This document shows, in pieces, positions 1 to 8,440 of a stretch of DNA of 64,000 nucleotides (positions are counted from its first letter, which is position 1; every line of letters starts with the position of its first letter). The DNA comes from Propionispira raffinosivorans DSM 20765. Lineage in GTDB: Bacteria; Bacillota; Negativicutes; Selenomonadales; Selenomonadaceae. The notes beneath the pieces were generated by a model. The model was not told the DNA's origin, did not search any database, and was given only the letters and a program-made list of their open reading frames with translations. The translations under genes and the position numbers were made by a program. The stretch covers positions 35,952 to 99,951 of the forward strand of contig NZ_KB905852.1 in assembly GCF_000381065.1 (NCBI RefSeq). The letters run 5' to 3'.

Positions 1-1
1 T

Positions 2-1645
2 GTCATAGCAATTGTAGCGGTTATGAGTGCATTTACCTATTATGAGGTAGGGCAGCTCAATCAGATGCATATCCAAGCGGCTCGAAGCCATATGGAAAAA
101 ATGTCTTTAGCGCAAGGGATCAGTGCTGATATTGCGAATGAAGCAGTTGCGATGCGGCGTTTTAATTTCACGGGTGATACAAATGATATTACGGTATTCA
201 ATACATATCGCACGCAGTCTGAGGATAAATTGAAACAGTTAGAAAGTATTTTATCTGTGGAAAAAAATAAAATAATCGTTGCGAGGATACATCAAGGCAA
301 AGCAGAATATGAAAGTATTGCGGAAAAGTCTTTTATTGCTAAAAAAGAAAATAATATCAATGAAGTAAGCCGTTATATGTCAGAGGCGGGACGTCCTTAC
401 AAGGCAGCCATGGAAGCTTCCATACAAATGATAAGCAATGTCGATGATTTTGTAAAAACCGATGAGCAGCTTACAAATGAGCAGGTTGTTTCGATTCAGC
501 GAATGCTGTTAATTGTTAATATTTTTGTTGCAGTCATCGCATTAGGTATTGGGAAATACATCAGTCGGAAGATTTCTCGTCCGGCACAGGCGGTCAGCCG
601 GGCCGCATCTGCTATTGCAGCAGGTGACTTATCGCAGCCTGATGTTTTAGTGGATACGAATGATGAAATTGGTGAGCTTGGGCGTTCATTTAATCAAATG
701 AAGAAGAACTTGTCTGAAGTAATGCGAACGGTAGCCAATACAGCTGAGCAGGTGGCTGCTTCATCGGAAGAACTGACATCAAGTGCAGAACAGTCAGCGC
801 GTGCTTCTGAACAGGGGGCACAGGCGATAACGGCTGTTGCAGAAAGTGCGACCCATCAACTAAAGTCGATCGACCATACATCAGCGGTTGTGCAGACTCT
901 TTCGGCTGGACTCGAAGAGGCTGCTGCCAGTGTCAATGAAGTAACCGAACAGTCTTCACAAGCTTCGCAAGCGGCAGTCGATGGAGCTCAGGCGGTTACA
1001 AAAGCCGTAACGCAAATGAAATATATTGAAGAAACGGTAACTTTTTCTTCAAAGGTAGTCAGTAAACTTGGTGAAAGTTCAAAGGAAATTGGTCAGATTA
1101 TAGAAACGATTTCAGGAATTGCGGCACAGACAAATCTTTTGGCACTCAATGCGGCTATTGAGGCTGCCAGAGCCGGTGAACAAGGCCGTGGTTTTGCTGT
1201 CGTCGCAGAGGAAGTTCGTAAATTGGCAGAACAATCGCAGGGCGCGGCGAAACAGATTACAATATTGATCGATGGTATCCAAACCGATACAGTCGATGCA
1301 GTAACTGCTATGGAAAATGGTACGAAAGAAGTTGCCATAGGAGTGGATGTGGTTGAGGTTACAGGGACGGCTTTTGAACATATCAAGAGTATTGTTTTTC
1401 GTGTAGCCGATCAGATGAAGGAAATGTCGACAGTTATCGATCATATGGCCGAAGGAAGCCAGCAGATTGTTGTGGCAGTTGGTGAAATTGATCGTAAAAG
1501 TAAAGTGGTAGCTGCTGAATCGGAGCATGTAGCTGCTGTTACAGAAGAACAATCTGCTTCTGCGCAAGAGATTGCAGCTTCCAGCAATGCCTTAGCGGAA
1601 ATGGCCCAGAACATGCAAAAAGCAGTGCACCGGTTCCTTTTTTAA
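2..1645 (+). CDS. Methyl-accepting chemotaxis protein, 5'-truncated
   Basis: This is an inner-membrane chemoreceptor that passes ligand signals to CheA/CheW. The first in-frame ATG is at 23, but the codons from position 2 read V-I-A-I-V-A-V and look like the end of TM1, so the true start lies outside the window. From codon 1 at position 2 there is a periplasmic helical-bundle-like sensor (about 8-165), TM2 (about 167-187), a HAMP domain (to about 240) and a long coiled-coil signalling domain. The conserved hairpin tip, including [15 protein letters not shown] and [16 protein letters not shown], lies at about 363-413. No C-terminal CheR-docking pentapeptide is seen. The ligand cannot be inferred. 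Confidence 0.95.
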   Translation, partial: VIAIVAVMSAFTYYEVGQLNQMHIQAARSHMEKMSLAQGISADIANEAVAMRRFNFTGDTNDITVFNTYRTQSEDKLKQLESILSVEKNKIIVARIHQGKAEYESIAEKSFIAKKENNINEVSRYMSEAGRPYKAAMEASIQMISNVDDFVKTDEQLTNEQVVSIQRMLLIVNIFVAVIALGIGKYISRKISRPAQAVSRAASAIAAGDLSQPDVLVDTNDEIGELGRSFNQMKKNLSEVMRTVANTAEQVAASSEELTSSAEQSARASEQGAQAITAVAESATHQLKSIDHTSAVVQTLSAGLEEAAASVNEVTEQSSQASQAAVDGAQAVTKAVTQMKYIEETVTFSSKVVSKLGESSKEIGQIIETISGIAAQTNLLALNAAIEAARAGEQGRGFAVVAEEVRKLAEQSQGAAKQITILIDGIQTDTVDAVTAMENGTKEVAIGVDVVEVTGTAFEHIKSIVFRVADQMKEMSTVIDHMAEGSQQIVVAVGEIDRKSKVVAAESEHVAAVTEEQSASAQEIAASSNALAEMAQNMQKAVHRFLF

Positions 1646-1701
1646 ACCAAAGGGAAATTATAAGTTCGCATAGAAAAAATAGTACTTTAGCAATAAATAG
1701 C

Positions 1702-1752
1702 AAAAAACACATCAGTTCCCATTTTCAGATGGGGTAGCTGGTGTGTTTTTTA
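1702..1752. terminator. Bidirectional intrinsic terminator
   Basis: A hairpin pairs AAAACACATCAG with CTGGTGTGTTTT around a GC-containing inner stem (CCC/GGGG). A-rich and T-rich flanks lie on both sides, so it can serve the plus-strand chemoreceptor and the convergent minus-strand gene. Confidence 0.8.
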
Positions 1753-1775
1753 TTTGTAAAAGTCCTGTAGATGAT

Positions 1776-2318
1776 TTAGTTATTTTCTAATAAGAGATAT
1801 TTTAATAGGTTTGAGATACTCGTATAATAGGGCTTTGGATAATTAAAACGCCAGCTTAAGGTGTCAAGATTATTTAGTTGGTGTTCAATAAGAAAAATTT
1901 CTTTGTTGATTTTATTTAAATCAGAAACGATTATTTTTTCTAAATCAGATGCATTTTCAGTATGGGCGATTTCATTTTGCCAAGAGGGTGAGTGCTGTGG
2001 AATGTAGTTTATTTTGATAATATTTTCCTTGATATCAAAAGCAAATCGCAAGGAAAGGTGGAATTGCAGGTTATTATATTTGTTGGCTGTATTTTCTAAA
2101 ATAATAGTATGTTCTTTATAGCTCATAATGTGTTTTGTCGGGGATTCTTCAGTCAAAGTAAATGGGAAATTATTGCTTTCAAAAAACGCATCGAATTCAG
2201 CGAAGATCGTTTTTTTGAAAGCGGTAATCTGTTCATTGAATTTTTGGTCCCATTTATCTAATAAGAGAATTTTTTCTTCTTTTTTTTGTTCTAAAACAAA
2301 TAATTGCCGAATATCCAT
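1776..2318 (-). CDS. Hypothetical protein, 180 aa
   Basis: I do not recognise this protein. It is hydrophilic, without a signal peptide or membrane segment. A charged, probably helical or coiled-coil N-terminus (about 10-50) is followed by a mixed alpha/beta body and a second helical segment near 130-155. The start at 2318 (MDIRQLF) is preferred over the in-frame ATG at 2333, because the AGGAGT ribosome-binding site lies between them and only suits the downstream ATG. An extended -10 (TGGTATAAT on the minus strand) lies about 35 bases upstream. The gene stands alone. Confidence 0.7.
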   Translation of the reverse strand: MDIRQLFVLEQKKEEKILLLDKWDQKFNEQITAFKKTIFAEFDAFFESNNFPFTLTEESPTKHIMSYKEHTIILENTANKYNNLQFHLSLRFAFDIKENIIKINYIPQHSPSWQNEIAHTENASDLEKIIVSDLNKINKEIFLIEHQLNNLDTLSWRFNYPKPYYTSISNLLKYLLLENN

Positions 2319-2352
2319 TGGAAAACTCCTCATTTGTACGAATTATTTTTAA

Positions 2353-2361
2353 ATTATACCA
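2353..2361 (-). promoter_or_regulatory. Extended -10 promoter of the minus-strand gene
   Basis: On the minus strand the sequence reads TGGTATAAT, a perfect extended -10, about 35 bases before the start at 2318. The same nonamer precedes the minus-strand gene that starts at 52122. No good -35 is visible. Confidence 0.5.
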
Positions 2362-2400
2362 TATATTCGCACTATTTTAAATCATCTATAGTAAGTTGTA

Positions 2401-2441
2401 TTAAATATTCTATATGCTAATCGTCAGGAATGAGGCATAGG
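2401..2441 (+). repeat. 41-base dispersed element, copy A
   Basis: This stretch matches 52267-52307 at 36 of 41 positions by direct comparison. It begins TTAAATATTCTATATG and contains AATCGT, AGGAATG and ATAGG blocks. Both copies lie on the plus strand in a divergent intergenic region. The function is unknown. Confidence 0.6.
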
Positions 2442-2512
2442 CTAAATTTCTTTCATGCATTATATATTATTAAAAATAGTATATCAGATACTTATTTGCG
2501 GTTGCGCACAGG

Positions 2513-2540
2513 TTGACATTTCACAATTTTGTCATATTTT
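2513..2540 (+). promoter_or_regulatory. Putative promoter of the BASS-family permease
   Basis: TTGACA at 2513 is followed, 16 bases on, by TATTTT at 2535. It would give a roughly 245-base leader before the permease gene. Confidence 0.4.
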
Positions 2541-2583
2541 AGTAGTAAAATAAAATAAATTGATTTAGCAGGAGGGCTTGGTT

Positions 2584-2640
2584 TTGCTTATTGTGTTACT
2601 TATCGTATTTTCGCTTTGTTTATTAGATTTTCATTGTTAA
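2584..2640 (+). CDS. Possible 18-residue hydrophobic leader peptide
   Basis: A perfect AGGAGG at 2570-2575 sits 8 bases before a TTG codon that opens a short frame, read as MLIVLLIVFSLCLLDFHC, ending in TAA. The peptide would be almost one membrane helix. It lies in the long leader of the permease gene. Apart from the ribosome-binding site nothing supports translation, so this is a candidate only. Confidence 0.2.
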   Translation: MLIVLLIVFSLCLLDFHC

Positions 2641-2787
2641 TTCATGATTCATTTAAACTTTCATTTTCTTGAGTTTTTATATTCCTGCTTGTTTTTATTG
2701 TAACAGTATTATATAATTAATTTTAAAATTTTAATTAAGTGACTTTTGGTAATATACAAAAGTCGTTTTGTACGGGAGTGCTGAATT

Positions 2788-3753
2788 ATGATAAATAATA
2801 TTGCTGGAATAATTACAAGACTTTTTCCTTTATGGGTGATCGTTTTTGCTGCAGCGGCTTTTTTGTTTCCAGAACCATTTAAACCTTTTGCCGGATCAAT
2901 TTCATATCTGTTGGGGCTAATTATGCTTGGCATGGGACTTACAATGACCTTGGGCGATTTTAAATTAGTTCTTACGCGCCCTAAAGATGTTGCGTATGGT
3001 GTGCTTTTACGTTACCTTGTTATGCCGACGGTGGCTTTTGGTGTGGCAAAGGTCTTGGATTTACCACCTTTGCTGGCGGCGGGACTTATTTTGGTGGGTG
3101 CCTGTCCAAGTGGTACGGCTTCAAATGTTATGACGTTTATTGCGAAAGGCGATACTGCACTTTCTGTTACGATTTCCAGTGTTAATACTTTACTGGCTCC
3201 GATTGTTACGCCTTTTATTTTTTTATGGCTGGCTGGTACTTTGATTCCAATTCAAGCCGATGCATTATTGATTGATATTTTAAAAATAGTTTTATTCCCT
3301 ATAGTTTTAGGCTTATTGTTGCGAACTTTTTGTTATTCGTTTGTGAAGCAAATTATGACGTTGATTCCACTGATTTCGGTCGTGGCAATTATTGCAATTA
3401 TTACGATTGTTGTGGCACTAAGCGCTGCTAAACTGGTGACGATTGCGGCGATTGCTTTCGTGGCGGTTGCATTGCATAATGGATTTGGCCTTAGTCTTGG
3501 TTATGGTATTTCCCGTTTGGTTGGGATGCCGCACAAAAAAGCAAAAGCAGTTTCCTTTGAAATTGGTATGGAAAATTCAGGCCTGGCGGTGGCTCTGGCA
3601 ATTGCGCATTTAGATCCAGTCGCAGCAATTCCAGGGGTGATTTTTAGCGTTTGGCACAATTTCACAGGTTCATTGCTGGCTGGTTACTGGGGAGCAAAAG
3701 ATGAAATAGAACCTACGATGGTTGAAACTGTGGATCTGGATTCAAAAGTTTAA
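2788..3753 (+). CDS. Bile acid:sodium symporter (BASS) family permease
   Basis: This 321-residue integral membrane protein has about nine to ten hydrophobic segments covering almost its whole length. The family couples sodium entry to uptake of organic anions, including bile acids, pantoate and 2-keto acids. Recognisable family blocks are LGMGLTMTLGDF near 50, GACPSGTASNVMT near 110 and FEIGMENSGLAVALA near 256; the last is the unwound-helix region that binds sodium and substrate. The start at ATG 2788 follows GGGAG. The gene is monocistronic, with its own terminator. The substrate cannot be read from the sequence. Confidence 0.9.
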   Translation: MINNIAGIITRLFPLWVIVFAAAAFLFPEPFKPFAGSISYLLGLIMLGMGLTMTLGDFKLVLTRPKDVAYGVLLRYLVMPTVAFGVAKVLDLPPLLAAGLILVGACPSGTASNVMTFIAKGDTALSVTISSVNTLLAPIVTPFIFLWLAGTLIPIQADALLIDILKIVLFPIVLGLLLRTFCYSFVKQIMTLIPLISVVAIIAIITIVVALSAAKLVTIAAIAFVAVALHNGFGLSLGYGISRLVGMPHKKAKAVSFEIGMENSGLAVALAIAHLDPVAAIPGVIFSVWHNFTGSLLAGYWGAKDEIEPTMVETVDLDSKV

Positions 3754-3767
3754 AAAACATAAAATAA

Positions 3768-3806
3768 AAGGAAGTATAGGCGTATAGGAAGCTATACTTC
3801 TTTTTA
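3768..3806 (+). terminator. Intrinsic terminator
   Basis: GAAGTATAG (3771-3779) pairs with CTATACTTC (3792-3800), followed by TTTTTATTTG. Confidence 0.8.
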
Positions 3807-3963
3807 TTTGTGTATAAATTGAATTTTACGATAAAATTTTAAATTGTTTTTCCTAGTTATGTTCGAAATTTCTTGATTTTTCTGTAGAAAAATATAGAAT
3901 TTATGGTAGTATATACAATAAAAGCTTGTTTTAATTTTTACATACAAAGGAAGGGGCGTTATT

Positions 3964-4593
3964 ATGCAGAGACTTTTAGATGGAATCATGAAATTTAGAC
4001 GTGGAGATTTTGAAACGCATCGGGAGTTATTTCAAAAATTGAAATCACAACAAAAACCACAAACTTTGTTTATTACATGCTCCGATTCTCGTATTGATCC
4101 GAATATGATTACGGGCAGTTTGCCCGGTGAATTGTTTATTATTCGTAATATTGGCAATATTGCACCGCCGTATCGTGAATCAACTGAATACTTGGCAACG
4201 ACGTCAGCTGTTGAATACGCAGTACTTTATTTAAATGTCAGCGATATAATTGTTTGCGGGCATTCTAATTGTGGTGGTTGCGGCGCTGTTTTGGCTGAGA
4301 AAGATCCATTGGATGATACGCTGCCTCATATCAAAAAGTGGCTTGAACTGATGGAACCGGTGAAAGATCGTGTTATGAAACGGATTCCAGAAACGGATTT
4401 AGCAGCGCGGCAATGGATGATGGAGCAGGCCAATGTTGTTGAACAGTTGACTCATTTGATGACATATCCTTATATTTATGAAAGAGTAATGCAAGGAAAA
4501 TTGAAACTGAGTGGCTGGCATTATATTATCGAAACGGGCGAAATTTTTATTCATGATAAAGAAACAGGTGAATTTTTGCTGGGGAATGCGTAA
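3964..4593 (+). CDS. Beta-class carbonic anhydrase
   Basis: This enzyme interconverts CO2 and bicarbonate in the cytoplasm. The 209-residue length fits the beta class. Zinc ligands are visible as Cys39 in TCSDSR and His100-x-x-Cys103 in GHSNCGGC, and the Asp41/Arg43 dyad is intact. The start at ATG 3964 has AAGGAAGGGG upstream. It stands alone. A bicarbonate supply for carboxylation steps would fit an anaerobe with a propionate-type pathway, but that link is inference. Confidence 0.95.
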   Translation: MQRLLDGIMKFRRGDFETHRELFQKLKSQQKPQTLFITCSDSRIDPNMITGSLPGELFIIRNIGNIAPPYRESTEYLATTSAVEYAVLYLNVSDIIVCGHSNCGGCGAVLAEKDPLDDTLPHIKKWLELMEPVKDRVMKRIPETDLAARQWMMEQANVVEQLTHLMTYPYIYERVMQGKLKLSGWHYIIETGEIFIHDKETGEFLLGNA

Positions 4594-4625
4594 ATTGAAG
4601 CAGTAAGATCGGATAGAGGTTCATT

Positions 4626-5195
4626 TTATTCTTTTTTTGCATAGATCCCGCCATAGGTGCATTTATGAAAAGCGTCAACGGCATTATGTTTGTTTTCCTG
4701 TAACCATAACATAAAATCCGCTGGGCTGTCATTTGGCTGAGACCAGTAGTCCGTTTCAAATTTGGCGGCAATTTTTTGACCTAAACCGACTGTTAAACCG
4801 ATACGATCATCCGGGCAGCGAATGAAAACGGTTGAAGCAGCAATATCAATTTGATTTTCCAATGCGGTTTTATATGTCATAAATATAAAATCACGGCAGA
4901 TCGTCTGCATTCGTAATTTCGCATCAGCGGATGTATCATTTAATGTAAATTTACATAATATGATAAATTGATTTGGATTTGAAGTAAGTGGTTTTATTAT
5001 AATGTTACCGTTCGCTTCTGGCGGCAGGGTTGGATACAAGGCCTTTCGCATGACCGTGGCTTTCTCGTTTGCAGCTTGTGTCGCGGGCGTTATTTCACTA
5101 GAAAAAGTGTTTTGGATAAATTTTGCATTTGTAAAAAATAATATAGTACCACATATACAAAACAAGAACGACATAAGATATAAAAATTTTTTCAT
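4626..5195 (-). CDS. Hypothetical membrane-anchored protein, 189 aa
   Basis: I do not recognise this family. The start is set at ATG 5195 (MKKFLYLMS) rather than the upstream in-frame GTG, because GAGGTG is then 6 bases away and acts as the ribosome-binding site. Residues about 3-24 form a single hydrophobic segment, either an uncleaved anchor or a signal peptide, and the rest should face the periplasm. The soluble part has three cysteines (in TICRDF, FIRCPDD and FHKCTYGG) that could form a disulfide. It lies convergent to the carbonic anhydrase gene. Confidence 0.65.
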   Translation of the reverse strand: MKKFLYLMSFLFCICGTILFFTNAKFIQNTFSSEITPATQAANEKATVMRKALYPTLPPEANGNIIIKPLTSNPNQFIILCKFTLNDTSADAKLRMQTICRDFIFMTYKTALENQIDIAASTVFIRCPDDRIGLTVGLGQKIAAKFETDYWSQPNDSPADFMLWLQENKHNAVDAFHKCTYGGIYAKKE

Positions 5196-5280
5196 AGGGT
5201 ACACCTCAAAATATATAATGAATTAAAGAATCCAGCATGGACTGTCTATCAGCAAAAGACGATAGGAGGGTTATATAGAT

Positions 5281-5323
5281 AAATACCTTTCGCCTTAGTT
5301 TTGTTCTAAAGCGAAAGGTATTT
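5281..5323 (-). terminator. Intrinsic terminator of the CBS gene
   Basis: AAATACCTTTCGC and GCGAAAGGTATTT form a perfect 13-base stem. On the minus strand it follows the CBS gene. The downstream T-run is weak. Confidence 0.6.
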
Positions 5324-5342
5324 GATGTCCGACTGATAACAT

Positions 5343-5756
5343 TTAGATGACTTTGCGTTTTGAAAAATTCGCGTAATATTCGATAATCTCACGGCGGCGA
5401 ATCATGCCAATGAAAATATTTTGATCATCCACTACCGGAACAAAATTTTGCGCGATTGCCAGTGATAATAAGTCTTCCATTTCGGCACTGATTTGCACGA
5501 CTTGATTCGTTATTTGATGCGGAATTTTTTTTATCTTAATTTGTTCCGTATCATGAAATGAGAAGCCAGAGGCATTTTTTAGTTTCCAGAGCAGGTCCCC
5601 TTCAGTCAAAGTACCGGCATATTTTCCATCATCATCAATCAGTGGAATCGCTGTATACCGGTGATATTCCATTTTTTCGAGTGCTTGTCGCATACTGGCA
5701 TTTGAATTTAGCCAAACGACATCTTTTTTTGGAATTAAAAAAAAGGCAATATTCAT
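5343..5756 (-). CDS. CBS-domain pair protein
   Basis: This 137-residue cytoplasmic protein is made almost entirely of two CBS motifs: about 12-58 (YTAIPLIDDDGKYAGTLTEGDLL) and about 80-130 (FVPVVDDQNIFIGMIRRREII). Such pairs bind adenine nucleotides and act as energy or ligand sensors. No catalytic or transport domain is fused to it. The start at 5756 has AAAGGAG 7 to 8 bases upstream. The partner protein is unknown. Confidence 0.85.
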   Translation of the reverse strand: MNIAFFLIPKKDVVWLNSNASMRQALEKMEYHRYTAIPLIDDDGKYAGTLTEGDLLWKLKNASGFSFHDTEQIKIKKIPHQITNQVVQISAEMEDLLSLAIAQNFVPVVDDQNIFIGMIRRREIIEYYANFSKRKVI

Positions 5757-5922
5757 AGAGTTTCTCCTTTGCTATGTAATGTAACAAAATGAAAGATAAG
5801 TACGAACGGATAGCGAAGAAAAACCGTATTCAATTATTTACTTCTAGTATACATTTTTGCAATACAGAACACAATATGGATTGCAAAAAATTTGCTCTTA
5901 GAAAAATTTATAATCGTATCAC

Positions 5923-5950
5923 TTGACAAAAGGTCATATAATATTATTAG
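5923..5950 (+). promoter_or_regulatory. Putative promoter of map
   Basis: TTGACA at 5923 is followed at 16-base spacing by TATTAG. It lies 25 bases before the aminopeptidase start codon. Confidence 0.4.
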
Positions 5951-5974
5951 GAAGAAAAAAGAGAGGTTATAATT

Positions 5975-6847
5975 ATGACAAGAAATGATTTGTGTTGGTG
6001 CGGCAGCGGTCGTAAATATAAGAAATGCCATTTGAGTTTTGATGAAAAGATAAAAAATATTCCTTTGGATATATTAAAAGGTCAGGTTCGACCACCTAAA
6101 AGTATAATTAAAAATGATATAGACATTGAAGGAATTCGCAAGAGTTCGGCGATCAATAATGCGGCTTTGGATTTAGTAGGCGCCAATATAAAAGTTGGAA
6201 TTGATACAGAAACGCTCAATCAGCTCGCCCATAATTTTATTATTGAACAGGGTGGTATTCCAGCGTGTCTGAATTTTGAAGGATATCCAAAGAGTATTTG
6301 TATTTCGATTAATGATGTAGTGTGTCATGGAATTCCATCAAAAAAAACCATTCTCAAAGAGGGTGATATTGTTAATGTTGATATCACAACGATACTAGAT
6401 GGTTATTATGCCGATGCATCAAGGATGTTTATTGTTGGAAAGGCTTCTGTAGAGGCCGAAACCTTAGTGCGAGTAGCCAAAGAATGTATGGAACTTGGTA
6501 TTGCAGCGATTAAACCTTGGGGATTTTTAGGCGATATTGGTGCAGCCGTTGAAGCGCATGCGCATGCGCATGGCTACTCTGTTGTAACGGAACTGGGCGG
6601 ACACGGTGTTGGAAAACAATTCCATGAAGAACCGTTTGTTCCCCATACTGGTGAAAAAAACACAGGTATGTTGTTAGTACCTGGGATGGTATTAACGGTT
6701 GAACCGATGATTAATATTGGTAAATACAAAGTGATTGTTGATAGAAAAGACAATTGGACGGTTTATACAAAAGACCATTCCTTGTCAGCACAATGGGAAA
6801 AAACACTTTTGATTACCGAAGACGGCGTCGAAGCTTTATCAGAATAA
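5975..6847 (+). CDS. map: Type I methionine aminopeptidase with N-terminal SEC-C zinc motif
   Basis: The enzyme removes the initiator methionine from nascent proteins. It is 290 residues long, about 40 longer than the minimal bacterial type I enzyme. The extra N-terminus carries CWCGSGRKYKKCH (residues 7-19), a SEC-C-type zinc motif also found at the SecA C-terminus. The dinuclear metal site is intact: Asp in NVDITT, Asp in YADASRMF, His in LGGHGVG, Glu in TVEPM and Glu in QWEKTLL. It has its own promoter and terminator, away from the usual adk/infA ribosomal cluster, so it may be a second, auxiliary copy. Confidence 0.95.
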   Translation: MTRNDLCWCGSGRKYKKCHLSFDEKIKNIPLDILKGQVRPPKSIIKNDIDIEGIRKSSAINNAALDLVGANIKVGIDTETLNQLAHNFIIEQGGIPACLNFEGYPKSICISINDVVCHGIPSKKTILKEGDIVNVDITTILDGYYADASRMFIVGKASVEAETLVRVAKECMELGIAAIKPWGFLGDIGAAVEAHAHAHGYSVVTELGGHGVGKQFHEEPFVPHTGEKNTGMLLVPGMVLTVEPMINIGKYKVIVDRKDNWTVYTKDHSLSAQWEKTLLITEDGVEALSE

Positions 6848-6865
6848 GAATTTTTTCTTTAGCGG

Positions 6866-6902
6866 AAAACTGTTCATCATAATGATGAACAGTTTTTTTT
6901 TC
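6866..6902 (+). terminator. Intrinsic terminator
   Basis: ACTGTTCATCA and TGATGAACAGT form an 11-base perfect stem with a 3-base loop, followed by eight or more T residues. Confidence 0.9.
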
Positions 6903-6927
6903 GCTAAAATATAAATAATTCAAATTT

Positions 6928-6946
6928 GATATTGAAAATCATTATC
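6928..6946 (+). promoter_or_regulatory. Fur box
   Basis: This 19-mer matches the classical Fur consensus (GATAATGATAATCATTATC) at 17 of 19 positions. It lies about 80 bases before the DUF3793 gene, so that gene and the flavodoxin behind it are predicted to be repressed by iron-loaded Fur. Confidence 0.75.
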
Positions 6947-7024
6947 AAATAAACTATAATAGAAAAAGACAAATCAATAAATAGACGAGTTATTGATAAA
7001 TTTTATTATATGAGGAGCAACTTT

Positions 7025-7594
7025 ATGGTTGAAAACAGGAAATTTGAACAATTACTGGCCCTGCATTGTGCACCAACTCTTGCTGGCATTAAAGTTGGCA
7101 ATTTGATTACCGTACAAAAACGAAAAATGAATGATTTTTTCAGTTTATTACAGGAATATGAAAAATGTTTAAACTGCAAAGGCATTTTTTTTGAGGTTCT
7201 TTCAGAAAGTCCACATTATTTTCTTGTTCTTGTTTATCGTAAAACTGCTTTAGCGCAAATTTTAACACAGCCCCCAAATAGAGATTTGCTTTTATCTTTA
7301 GGTTATCGACAATCCGATGGTGTCGAAGAATGTCTTATATATCTTAAAATTAGGATGCAGCTGAAAAAAACATTTCCCCATGAAATTGGTTTGTTTTTGG
7401 GCTATCCATATGCAGATGTTATTGGGTTTATTGAAAATAAAGGGCAAAAATTTAAACTTTGTGGCTACTGGAAAGTTTATTCGGATATCCATGCAGCTGA
7501 AAAACTTTTTGAACGTTATACAAAATGTAGTGATGTTTTTTGCCGACGGTTGAATAATGGAACATCCATTATCGAGTTAGCAAGAGCCGTGTAA
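7025..7594 (+). CDS. DUF3793 family protein
   Basis: This 189-residue soluble protein of unknown function resembles the DUF3793 family, which recurs next to flavodoxins in anaerobic Firmicutes. Seen features are an N-terminal block around LHCAPTLAGIKVGNL, a central SPHYFLVLVYRK and a C-terminal HEIGLFLGYPYADVIGFI. The start at 7025 (MVENRK) is chosen over the ATG at 7010, because AGGAGC sits between them at proper spacing. A strong Fur box lies upstream, and the flavodoxin gene follows after about 50 bases. This suggests an iron-limitation function, but the biochemical role is not known. Confidence 0.8.
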   Translation: MVENRKFEQLLALHCAPTLAGIKVGNLITVQKRKMNDFFSLLQEYEKCLNCKGIFFEVLSESPHYFLVLVYRKTALAQILTQPPNRDLLLSLGYRQSDGVEECLIYLKIRMQLKKTFPHEIGLFLGYPYADVIGFIENKGQKFKLCGYWKVYSDIHAAEKLFERYTKCSDVFCRRLNNGTSIIELARAV

Positions 7595-7643
7595 AGCAAG
7601 TCATTACATAGTATTAGAAAAATAAAAATGAGGAGCGATAGCA

Positions 7644-8078
7644 ATGAAAAAAATTGTATTGGTTTATTGGAGTGGATCGGGAAATACAGAAATTATGGCG
7701 CAGGCGATTCAACGTGGTATAGAAAGTGCGGGGCAATCCGTTGATGTATTTCGTGTGGATTCAGTCGATGCGGGGCAAATCAAAAAATATGATGCTATTT
7801 TGTTTGGTTGTCCAGCAATGGGAGCGGAAGTACTCGAGGAATCTGAATTTGAACCTTTTTTTACAGGCATTGAAGGCGATCTTAAAGAAAAACAGATCGG
7901 ATTGTTTGGTTCTTATGGCTGGGGTGACGGTGAATGGATGCGCGATTGGGAAAAGCGGGTTGTCATGGCGGGAGCACATTTATTTGAAGAAGGTTTGATG
8001 GTTAATGAAAAACCAGAGGCGGCACAGGAGCAAATTTGCGAAACATACGGGGGGCGTTTTGCCAAATCGAATCAATAA
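7644..8078 (+). CDS. Short-chain flavodoxin
   Basis: This is an FMN-binding electron carrier, 144 residues long. The phosphate-binding loop is YWSGSGNTE at residues 8-16, the second FMN loop is around FGCPAMGAE, and the third contains GSYGWGDGEWM. GAGGAG precedes ATG 7644. It lies downstream of the Fur box and the DUF3793 gene, in the position expected of a flavodoxin that replaces ferredoxin when iron is scarce. Confidence 0.92.
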   Translation: MKKIVLVYWSGSGNTEIMAQAIQRGIESAGQSVDVFRVDSVDAGQIKKYDAILFGCPAMGAEVLEESEFEPFFTGIEGDLKEKQIGLFGSYGWGDGEWMRDWEKRVVMAGAHLFEEGLMVNEKPEAAQEQICETYGGRFAKSNQ

Positions 8079-8092
8079 AAAACAAAAACAGC

Positions 8093-8121
8093 TTGACAAG
8101 TAAAGGATAAATCAATATAAT
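8093..8121 (+). promoter_or_regulatory. Consensus sigma-70 promoter of the tRNA pair
   Basis: TTGACA, a 17-base spacer and TATAAT form a perfect consensus, 24 bases before tRNA-Arg. Confidence 0.9.
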
Positions 8122-8145
8122 ATTAAAAGTAACGCGAGACAAAGT

Positions 8146-8222
8146 GACTCTGTAGCTCAGCTGGATAGAGTATTTGACTACGAATCAAAGGGTCGCAGGT
8201 TCGACTCCTGCCAGGGTCACCA
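8146..8222 (+). tRNA. tRNA-Arg (ACG)
   Basis: A full cloverleaf can be folded. The acceptor GACTCTG pairs with CAGGGTC. The anticodon stem TTTGA/TCAAA holds loop CTACGAA with anticodon ACG. The T arm is GCAGG-TTCGACT-CCTGC. The 3' A is followed by an encoded CCA. Confidence 0.95.
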
Positions 8223-8249
8223 ATTTTCTTCGTTATGGTTTTTAAATAT

Positions 8250-8326
8250 GGTGGTTGTGGTGAAGTGGTTAACACGCCGGATTGTGGCTCCGGTATTCGA
8301 GGGTTCGATTCCCTCCAGTCACCCCA
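8250..8326 (+). tRNA. tRNA-His (GTG)
   Basis: The acceptor GTGGTTG pairs with CAGTCAC, with an extra G at 8250 facing discriminator C8323, as expected for tRNA-His. The anticodon stem CCGGA/TCCGG holds TTGTGGC (anticodon GTG). The T arm is GAGGG-TTCGATT-CCCTC and CCA is encoded. It is co-transcribed with tRNA-Arg. Confidence 0.95.
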
Positions 8327-8382
8327 TTTATTCTTGTATTTTGTCTGAAAAATTTTTTTAGCAAATAAAATGAAATTGTAGT

Positions 8383-8418
8383 AGAATTAGAGGCGATTCG
8401 TTTCTAATTCTTTTTTTT
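8383..8418 (+). terminator. Terminator after the tRNA pair
   Basis: AGAATTAGA and TCTAATTCT form a stem with an 11-base loop, followed by eight T residues. It ends just before the cbiK ribosome-binding site. Confidence 0.75.
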
Positions 8419-8440
8419 ATATAAGAAAGGTGGTCACAAA

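Larger units (their letters stand above)
2319..2787. other. Divergent intergenic region
   Basis: This 469-base gap between a minus-strand and a plus-strand gene holds three things: an extended -10 for the minus gene, a 41-base element repeated at 52267, and a TTGACA promoter followed by a roughly 245-base leader with a possible micro-ORF. I see no RNA gene of a known class. Confidence 0.6.

Noticed and set aside
1112..1567. Long minus-strand frame inside the chemoreceptor
   Set aside because: It is antisense to the highly conserved signalling domain with unnatural composition. Similar shadows occur in the second chemoreceptor.
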